Shown piece after piece: positions 57,234 to 64,000 of a stretch of DNA of 64,000 nt. Source of the DNA: Amoebophrya sp. A120 (lineage: Eukaryota; Sar; Dinophyceae; Syndiniales; Amoebophryaceae); contig CAJINV010000002.1 in NCBI GenBank assembly GCA_905178155.1, positions 11,235,723 to 11,299,722 on the forward strand. Direction: 5' to 3'. Below the pieces are notes generated by a model. It was given only the letters and a program-made list of their open reading frames with translations, did no database searches and was not told the DNA's origin. Made by a program: the position numbers and the translations under genes. Every line of letters begins with the position of its first letter. The stretch's first letter is position 1.

Positions 57234-58629
57234 CTACGTGCACTTGAGCAATCCGCCTTCACCTGACGCGTCGGGGCCCATCTGCTCTTCCGTCGTCGGC
57301 GTGTCCGGGCACTTGTCCGTGGCTTTCTGGCACGCATCGCAGATCTGTCCCACGGTGCAGGACATGATGTCGATATCCGGCTCCTTGCACTCGACGAACC
57401 TGTAGTTCACGACCGGCGTGCTCGCGTTTCCCGCTTCCTCGCCGTCCGCCAGCGTGTGCAGCTTGATAGCATTTCGGGGTGTCGCGAGGTTCTTTTTGTA
57501 GTTCAAGAGCCCTCGAAACGGCAACTCGTTAGTAGTACCAGTCTCCGTTTTGGTCATCTCAGTGCAGATCCACTGCACGTCCGCGGTGTCGGTGACTTCA
57601 ACGCCCGCATCGGGGCCCTTCATCGTGCAGTCGACACCCATGGACGCCTTTTTCGTACTTACCAGCTTGCTCTTCGCCATGAGCCCGGCGGCAGACTTGG
57701 CCGCCGTAGTAGTTTTCGCTTTTTTCTCCATCATCATCGACGGCTTGGCCGACGCCGGAGCCTTGGGGTCCGCCGCCGACTTCTTGTTCTCCTGCTTCTT
57801 TGCTGCGTCTTTCAGCTTCTTCAGCGCCGGTTCGCCCTTGCGCTTCGCGAAAATTTTTCCCCCGCTATCCCTTTGGAATAAGAGGGATCATCAGACCAGG
57901 CAGCTAGCAACAAGATTTTCTTTTTTCCACGTTCCATATAAGTGATGCGCAGTACTACGGTGCTGCGGCTGCACACACTATCACTAGTAAAGTTCAAGAC
58001 TGGCAACATGTATAATATTTCGCGCGTCCTCATTACTGAGCAATTGCATTTTTCACGCACACCAAGGCTCGACTGCACCTTTTGAAAAAACCTTTGCACC
58101 GCTGGGGCAAGCAGCTTCGAACGCAATAGAGAAGTCTAGAAGGGTCAGCGCAGCGAAATATGTCGCGAGTATTTCATCTTCATCATCATCATCTTCCGCC
58201 CCGCCGGGCCCGAGCTGCTAATCATGCAAATCTTTTCTTGGTACGGAGCAACGAGTACGAGTAGCAGTAGAAGTCATCTCTCTTCATCATAACCATGTTT
58301 TAATCGATGACCTCAAAATTTCCTCAGGATAAAGGGTGTATCCAGAGACGCCACTAGACGCGAGCTGCGTCGCGAACAATATCAAAGTAAGTGGACAACC
58401 CCCCTCCCCGCGACCCTCGATTCAAATTTATACTGCCGCGACAAGAGTACACAGCACACTTTGTGCAGATTGTATCTGGCACTCGTAATTGGCCTTGCTC
58501 TTCCATTGACACTACGAACTTTTGGTGCAAAATGAGATTTTGTGCTCGTGAATGAGAACTAGGGAGAAATGAGTTGTCCACTTTCGTAAAAATCGTCGAC
58601 GCGGCGAGAGACCGGACTGCGACTCCCAT
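57234..58629 (-). CDS. Gene Z: compact secreted protein, leader plus WIC-CTVG module
   Basis: Exons 58589-58629 (ATG at 58629), 58332-58379 and 57234-57865; removal of the two introners plus five bases each leaves 711 bases, 236 codons and a stop. The spliced start reads M-G-V-A-V-R-S-L-A-A-S-T-I-F-A-T-Q-L-A-S, a signal peptide assembled only after splicing. Residues ~35-105 are Lys/Ala-rich. The module follows: T-A-D-V-Q-W-I-C-T (about 125), E-L-P-F-R-G-L-L-N-Y-K-K, R-F-V-E-C-K-E and S-C-T-V-G-Q-I-C-D-A-C-Q-K-A-T-D-K-C-P-D (about 200), ending L-L-K-C-T. This shortest paralogue defines the module as an independent unit of about 85-115 residues. Role unknown; secretion inferred. Confidence 0.8.
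57866..58331. mobile_element. Introner in gene Z (466 bp)
   Basis: Tips TATCCCTTTGGAATAAGAGG and TATCCTGAGGAAATTTTGAGG-like arms. Flanks CCCGC/AAGGG do not match, yet excision plus five bases gives S-G-Y-T-L-G-K-I-F-A in frame. Confidence 0.65.
58380..58588. mobile_element. Introner in gene Z (209 bp)
   Basis: Inverted blocks AAAGTAAGTGGACAACC and AAAGTGGACAACTC near both ends (left tip TATCAAAG, right tip TACGAAAG). Flanks AACAA/AAAAT (three of five). Excision gives A-S-T-I-F-A-T-Q-L and creates the signal peptide. Confidence 0.75.
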
Positions 58630-61262
58630 CTTGTTTTTGGGTTGCTTTGGTGGTTCAGATTTTTCGGTCTGGTGAGTGCGTGCTCTCAGCTCTCAACACA
58701 CTGTCACTGCTAAGCCTAGGTGCGGCTGGAGAAATTTTTGAATTGTTTTCTGGTTCCGCTAAAACTGCCAGCCGAAAGAAAAAGATGATGAACAGCTAGT
58801 AACTACACAGATGGATCGGGATTGGAATTACTGAGGTGAAAGTCCGGAGGCGTGGAGATTGAAATTTTCGCTACCGCCATGCTTCAGGTTCTGCTTCTGA
58901 CATTAGTAAGACTAAGACATGATAAACTAACATGATTCAAAGTGAGTAGAACGCAAAATAACAGAAAAACGTAAAATATTGCGAGTGGACGTCAACTATA
59001 TGATTCATTCTAAGTATGGGTGATCGTTTCACGCTCGGCATCGTAGCCAGGGAGCCCCCTGCTTTATTCAGGAATCGGACTCATTTTGTTATTCTTGTTA
59101 TCCTGGTCCTGCTACCCACGGCTGAACCTCTCAACCTTTTCCAATTATTGACCTGGTTCTCGATGCTATCGTAGTCTATCAAATACAAATGACAACCATA
59201 CTGACCCGGAACGCGATGGAAACCCTGCGGAGCATGCTCCTGTTCTTCTGATTCTAGTAGTTAGAGCATGCACGTTCATCATGACAGAGTCAGCGACCAC
59301 CACACTTAATGTGTAATTTCATTCTGCACTGGTGTTTGTTTTCGTTTTATCAGGTGCACACACTCACTCTCGCTCCGATTTCTACTTTGCCTTTCCGTCG
59401 GTCGTCGGACATCACGGTCAACAAGACAGGAGCGCAGCTTCATTTATTATCGTTCTCATACCTCATAGCTCGACCTCGACGTAAAGAGCTTTCTACGTCT
59501 ACCTATAAATATAAAGAAAATGGGTCATAAAGGTAAAGCTTGTACGGAAGCCCAACATGATACGAGCGATAATCTCAAACGGTTCAAAGTCGGAATTTCG
59601 AGACGTGGTGGAAGCATTTTGAAGCATTTTTGTTTATCTACAAAAGCCCCCACTACTCTAACCAGTGCGAAAGAGTTCTTGTTCAAGTAGAAGACCAAGA
59701 TCTAGATCATGACCATGAGCTGTATTATATTTGCTTTTGGCCCCACTCCAGGGAGAAGGAACACGAGGCACGCGGTAGAGGTGCAGGTGGCGGAGTAGAA
59801 AACAAAATCTTCTTGCTCAGCACTAGACTTTTATCCTCTACGTCAGCAACTCGTGCTGCCGCTCGGTGCTTTATCTTTTTTCTTCTCTGCGCATCTTCGA
59901 CTGTGCAAGAGTTTCCTCTTGCTCCAGAAGTACTACGGGCCTCGACGTGATTGATTTCGTTGGTTCTGGAAGAAGGTACAGACACACTGGTTCAAATTGT
60001 TCTCCTCGCGACGCTACTGACTAGAAGCATGTCAAAACTTGTGTTTCGTTTCCACTAGAAGCCGACTTGCAAAGTCACAGCCTAACGGTCGCGCTGTCTA
60101 AACATGGACAAGGAGCAGAAGCAGATGATCACGAAATACCAAAGAATAACTCCCCATGTACCATCGAGCTTCGTGCAAAAAGACAGGTCCGGCTTTCGTT
60201 TTGGCTAGCAAGCAGCACGACGGCATCACCGTAGCCTTTTTTCATGATGGTTTAGGTCTTTTCGGGCCTCCGCCTGGCCATAAATTGCCTTCATATCTTT
60301 CTTTGCGTGACGACGAACTCTCGTGTGGGTACGTCGTTTTTCAAAAAGCTTAAGGTATTGCTCAACTGGGGAGCACTGGTCCTCCGGACGAAGATCCGCC
60401 TCCGATTCGACCCGCAGCAAGACTTGTGCTTGTCACTCCGACACCACTGCACGAGGCGTTTAACTTATGCCGGCGTCAGGCGGGCTTTCAGACGTCGTTT
60501 TTACGAGTCGGGGTAACGCAGTCATCATCCTGCAGTACTCATTCATTAGACTTCGACCAGGATGAGTCAGAGGCAAGTTTGTTCTTTTGTTTTTCTTGAT
60601 CGTCCACAAAATCAATACATGCACATGCCAAATGCGGAAGCCCCCGCTATCGAAGGCTGTAGAAAAGTGTCGCAGACAGCAGCTGAGGTGAGGACGACTG
60701 GCAACATACGAGTGTAAGACTAAGAGCAAGACAGCCTGACGCTTCCATAAAAAACCGGCCCCGGAGCCAGACACAATATGCAAAAGAAAAGCACAACTCA
60801 ACCTCCTGTCCTCGTCGTAGTCATTGAGAAGGACAAGGACCTATATTAATTCGTCCTACTTATTTTACATTCTTCAAATCTTTGAGCCGCACCTTGATGG
60901 ATGGACGGCTTCACTTGAATTTCTTGGCACTGGCAGTAAGCACAAGAGGGACACCACATGGTGGACTAAACGAAGAAAACCAAAATATAATGAACAGTGT
61001 TGTGCAGCTTTCTTTCACAAGACAAACTTTTTTTCTCTGTAGGATCGCAGAAAAATGACTCTTACTCAATGCTGATTGTGTGGGCGTGCGTTTCCATTTC
61101 TTCGCATACACGACCTGGTCTTCAACAAAAGAGGTGGCATGGGACTTCGCTGTCCTGTTCTTATCGCACGGAAAGATACAACTGACTACTTCGAACGCGA
61201 CGACATGCTTTTTCTAGAAATCAAAATAAATCGTACAAAAAAATCTGCTGCAATCCGAAGGC
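58630..61262. other. Long stretch without a supported gene
   Basis: Mostly short frames. One minus ORF at 60226-60420 is Lys/Arg/Glu-rich (K-K-D-M-K-A-I-Y-G-Q-A-E-A-R-K-D-L) and could be an exon, but no acceptor, donor or partner is convincing. Confidence 0.45.
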
Positions 61263-62079
61263 TCAGACGACAGTTCTGGAAAAATGCAAATAGCCATGGG
61301 CATGGCGCATAGAGAAAGAAATTGCATGCGATGCCGATGCGCCTATGTTTTCATGGCGTCTACCTGTCGATGTCAGAGACAAATTCCATGTGATAAGTCT
61401 GATCAGAAATTCTGAGCTTGGTGAGGTTTGTAGTGTGGTCGAGAATAGCGACCGATGAGGTGGACCCGCCATTGCGCCGTAGTCCTGAGCGGCCTTATTG
61501 GCTCCCCCAAAAACAGCATTCCTTGGTTGAATTGCGGCTGTCTGTCCACCCTTGGAAGCGCCGGCATTGCACCTGTTCCCTACAAAAGCCGCAGCAGGAG
61601 CTGGTCTAGTTTTCATTTTACAAGAGCCAGTGCCAGGTAGAGCCCCAGCTGAGCAGATACCGCCCTCGTCATCATCTGCGGCCGCAAAAGTTCCTGCGGT
61701 CAGTGCCTTCTTGCCAGCGCCTCCGCCTGCGGTGGTCCTCTCCGCATTATGATCTTGTCGTACAACCGGCCGTGGAGGGCGAGGGATCATCTGGAGGAGT
61801 TCTTCCGTGGGATTGGTTTTCCGATCTCGGAGGTTTGTGACTTTGTCTAATCCCTGTAGCGGGGGCGGTGCCGCAACTACATTCAGCGGCGCTTGTTTGC
61901 CGTTGCAGGTGCGGCCGTCACCGCCAGCCAGTACCTGCAGGTGCGTAAAACCGCTGCTCGTGTTCGCTGAGGTTACCGACCAACCAGATGTTGTTGAAGA
62001 CTCCTGTGTGCTAGTGGTGGCCACTATGCCATGCAAGTTTCCCTCCGCACACTTCGGCCGGTGCGCAGTGGGCGACTAC
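61263..62079 (-). CDS. Candidate downstream exon of gene T or separate gene
   Basis: An open Ala/Thr/Ser/Gly-rich frame begins after a TAG acceptor near 62080 (S-P-T-A-H-R-P-K-C-A-E-G-N) and may leave at a GTAGAC donor near 61365. Composition resembles gene T. A TATCC...inverted TAC pair with flanks GTGAC/GGCGAC-type similarity hints at an introner linking it to 62218-62384, but the frame does not resolve under the five-base rule. No domain recognised. Confidence 0.4.
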
Positions 62080-62217
62080 ATGATCATAAACATGGTCAAA
62101 GGAAGCAAAAAGACACACACCTGGTAGTGCACCCAAGAGGTGGATCATGAAAAAGCTTCGCAATTCCTAAGTACCCTACACTTGTTCACCTTGCGACGCC
62201 GAGGCGCAGGAAAGCGA

Positions 62218-64000
62218 TCATAACAGTGGGGTGTTATATTTATGAGAAATTCGCGCACAGCACCTTTCGAACGAGTGGAGATTTCGTTTTTTCAAATGGA
62301 TAGTGACAAGATCACCCCCTTGGCGCGGGCTGAGAAACCCGGAAGTGGACATTACCTTCTGGAAGATCGGGGGACGGGTGCTTGTATACATTGCAAAAAT
62401 ATACCGCGGCGATTGTGTGTAGTTGTAAAGTACGTACAGGCGCAACAAGCGTATTAGAATTAGTACAGCATATTACAGCATTCAATGCTCCACCCGAGCC
62501 CGATAAAAACGAAAGAGAAAGCATCTGCTTCTGCTGTAATTTATGCAATGTGTACGTACTTGTAAAAAGAAGACTGCGATACTTTTGCACATCAGCATAG
62601 GCAAACGGCGGCGACAGAAACCCCGGCCGTGCGGCAAAGGACGGCTTCTGCTGAATGAATTTTGAGTTCGCCGCAGGGCGAGGGTTTGATCCAAGAACTG
62701 CACTCCGCTCAGGACGACCCGCGTCGCGGTCACTACCTGACTCTGTGGTTTGAATTTGATAGGGGTGGCGCTGCCGGTGCGCTTCAATATCCGGCACGTG
62801 CTGTAATTCCTCTACTGCTTGCGTAGTGGTACCGGTGAGGACGTTAGTCACGCAGTGACCCGAGTGAGTTGCGTTTCCGTTGGCGGCTACCTTCACGGCG
62901 GTTCCATTGGCACCGGTCGCGCGGCTTGGACCAGTTCCAGTGCGCGGGGGTCGTTGATCGTTTCCGATCCCGGCCCTGGATTTACTTGCTTCGGCATCGG
63001 CCCGCACAGTAGCGACACCTGTGCAACTAGTAGAAGGGCAATCTGTAACGGCCGCTACCGTACGCGGAGTAAAAGAACGCATACCGCCGGAAAAAAGTGC
63101 TCTACCTTCGATCAGCGCGCTGCCCCAGGGCCGGGCCTTCGCCACGCCGGGCGCACCGACTGGTGCGGTACCAGCGGCCGGAGGACCAGCGGATTCCGGT
63201 ACTCGATTCGGGACAGTGCTGTCAGTAGGATGAGGTGGACGAGCCGCGGTCATTTCAAGCTCTTCCAGCTCGTTCGCATCGAATTCCTCTGGAACGCAAC
63301 CAACAAAAAAATCATCTTGATGATTTCTCTCCTCTTCAACAGCAGCCGTTTCTTGGTGGCGTGGAACTCGCATGAGGGTCGCATGCTCACTTTTGGTCAA
63401 TAGGCAATTTTTATGTTTCATCATCTGCCTGCTTCTCAACGAAACTGACCCTTTTGCGTGATTTTGTACTTGTCCGGGACTTGCTGCTCCTTCTCCTGTT
63501 ATTTCATCTTCCCGGTCTGCCGCCGCTGGCGCTTTGCTCTGCGCGGGAGCGTTGTTCATCTGCGGCTCGTTTTGTTTCCTCCCCGCGTTTGCTTGGGTCT
63601 GTGCGCCGAAGCTGCACATCGACGTGGTGGTCTCGGCTGGAACTACCATCAGATCCTGCTCATGCAGCAAAACCGTTGCCTCGGAGATACTGTCGCTCGT
63701 GCGACGTACCGGCTCGACTTCCACGCACGTCCTTTCCGGCGGAGCCACGGGACCAGCAGGCGCAGACAGGGCATAGCCATTCGCATTGACATTGAGACTG
63801 ACGTTGCTGCAAATCCTGCTGCTACAAGTCGGAGTCACGTTAATATCCACCGCACGGTCGCTTCTACACGATTCTGCTACTGCTTCGGTGGGGTCGCCGC
63901 TAGTGGAGGACATCCCCACCACCGCCACCGTGTCGTGTTCATCTTTATCCACTTCTGCTGCTGGTTGTGAAAGCCCGAGTGCACCGCCTGATTGTGATGG
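62218..64000 (-). CDS. Gene T: low-complexity protein (5' end outside window)
   Basis: Exon 62600-64000 is open to the right edge with no start; exon 62218-62384 follows an introner, in frame, ending in a stop at 62218. Over 460 residues of Ala/Thr/Gly/Pro-rich sequence with an acidic patch (E-E-F-D-A-N-E-L-E-E-L-E) and K-H-K-N-C-L-L-T-K. No domain, signal peptide or membrane segment visible. Probably disordered; function unknown. Confidence 0.6.
62385..62599. mobile_element. Introner in gene T (215 bp), related to TATCCTGTGCA family
   Basis: Tips TATACATTGCAAAAATA and TATGCTGATGTGCAAAAG, both continuing toward TACCGC/TATCGC. Flanks GCTTG/GGCAA no longer match, but excision plus five bases joins P-P-F-A to T-R-P-P-I-F in frame. 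Confidence 0.7.

Overview
Organism. The window looks like nuclear DNA of a dinoflagellate-lineage protist. Ten candidate gene models on the minus strand between 12.3 and 64 kb share one direction, exons are spliced, and at least twenty introns are short elements bounded by terminal inverted repeats (TIRs) and ~5-bp target duplications (introners). From memory, such non-GT-AG introners are described for parasitic Syndiniales such as Amoebophrya; that assignment is inference. No tRNA, rRNA, CRISPR array or bacterial operon signal was seen.

Layout. 1-10 kb: a plus-strand Ty3/gypsy-like retrotransposon polyprotein (open to the left edge) whose integrase is followed by an AP-endonuclease-like (EEP) domain; a 100-N gap follows. 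12.3-18.3 kb: a spliced gene for a Lys/Gly-rich plus helical-repeat protein. 19.8-22.0 kb: secreted-protein gene W. 22.66-27.42 kb: an array of alternating inverted repeats, core(+)-P1-core(-)-P2-core(+)-P1-core(-)-P2-core(+), with 692-bp and 1,154-bp palindromes. 28.5-32.3 kb: gene X1. 32.5-40.2 kb: an island of dispersed repeats, hairpins and a 33-bp-arm cruciform. 40.4-43.1 kb: gene X2 (3' half not found). 44.05-46.9 kb: gene X3. 48.4-55.2 kb: gene Y with four PAN/Apple-like repeats. 55.4-56.4 kb: gene U, the one model here with only GT-AG introns. 57.2-58.6 kb: gene Z. 61.3-64 kb: gene T, running off the right edge.

How the genes fit together. W, X1, X3, Y and Z share a C-terminal cysteine module not recognised as a named family: an A-D-V-x-W-I-C-D motif, a P-F-R-G-x-L segment, then C-K-E and C-T-V-G-x-x-C-x-A-C-Q-K-A...C-P-D. 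X1 and X2 carry F5/8-type-C-like domains. Most have a signal peptide or signal anchor, so this reads as a tandem cluster of secreted or surface modular proteins, possibly for adhesion or recognition (inference).

Splicing rule. Deleting each introner plus one ~5-bp flank restores the reading frame and domain alignment. The spliced totals for Y, X3, Z, X2 and W are exact multiples of three. I checked this by hand; no database or alignment was run.
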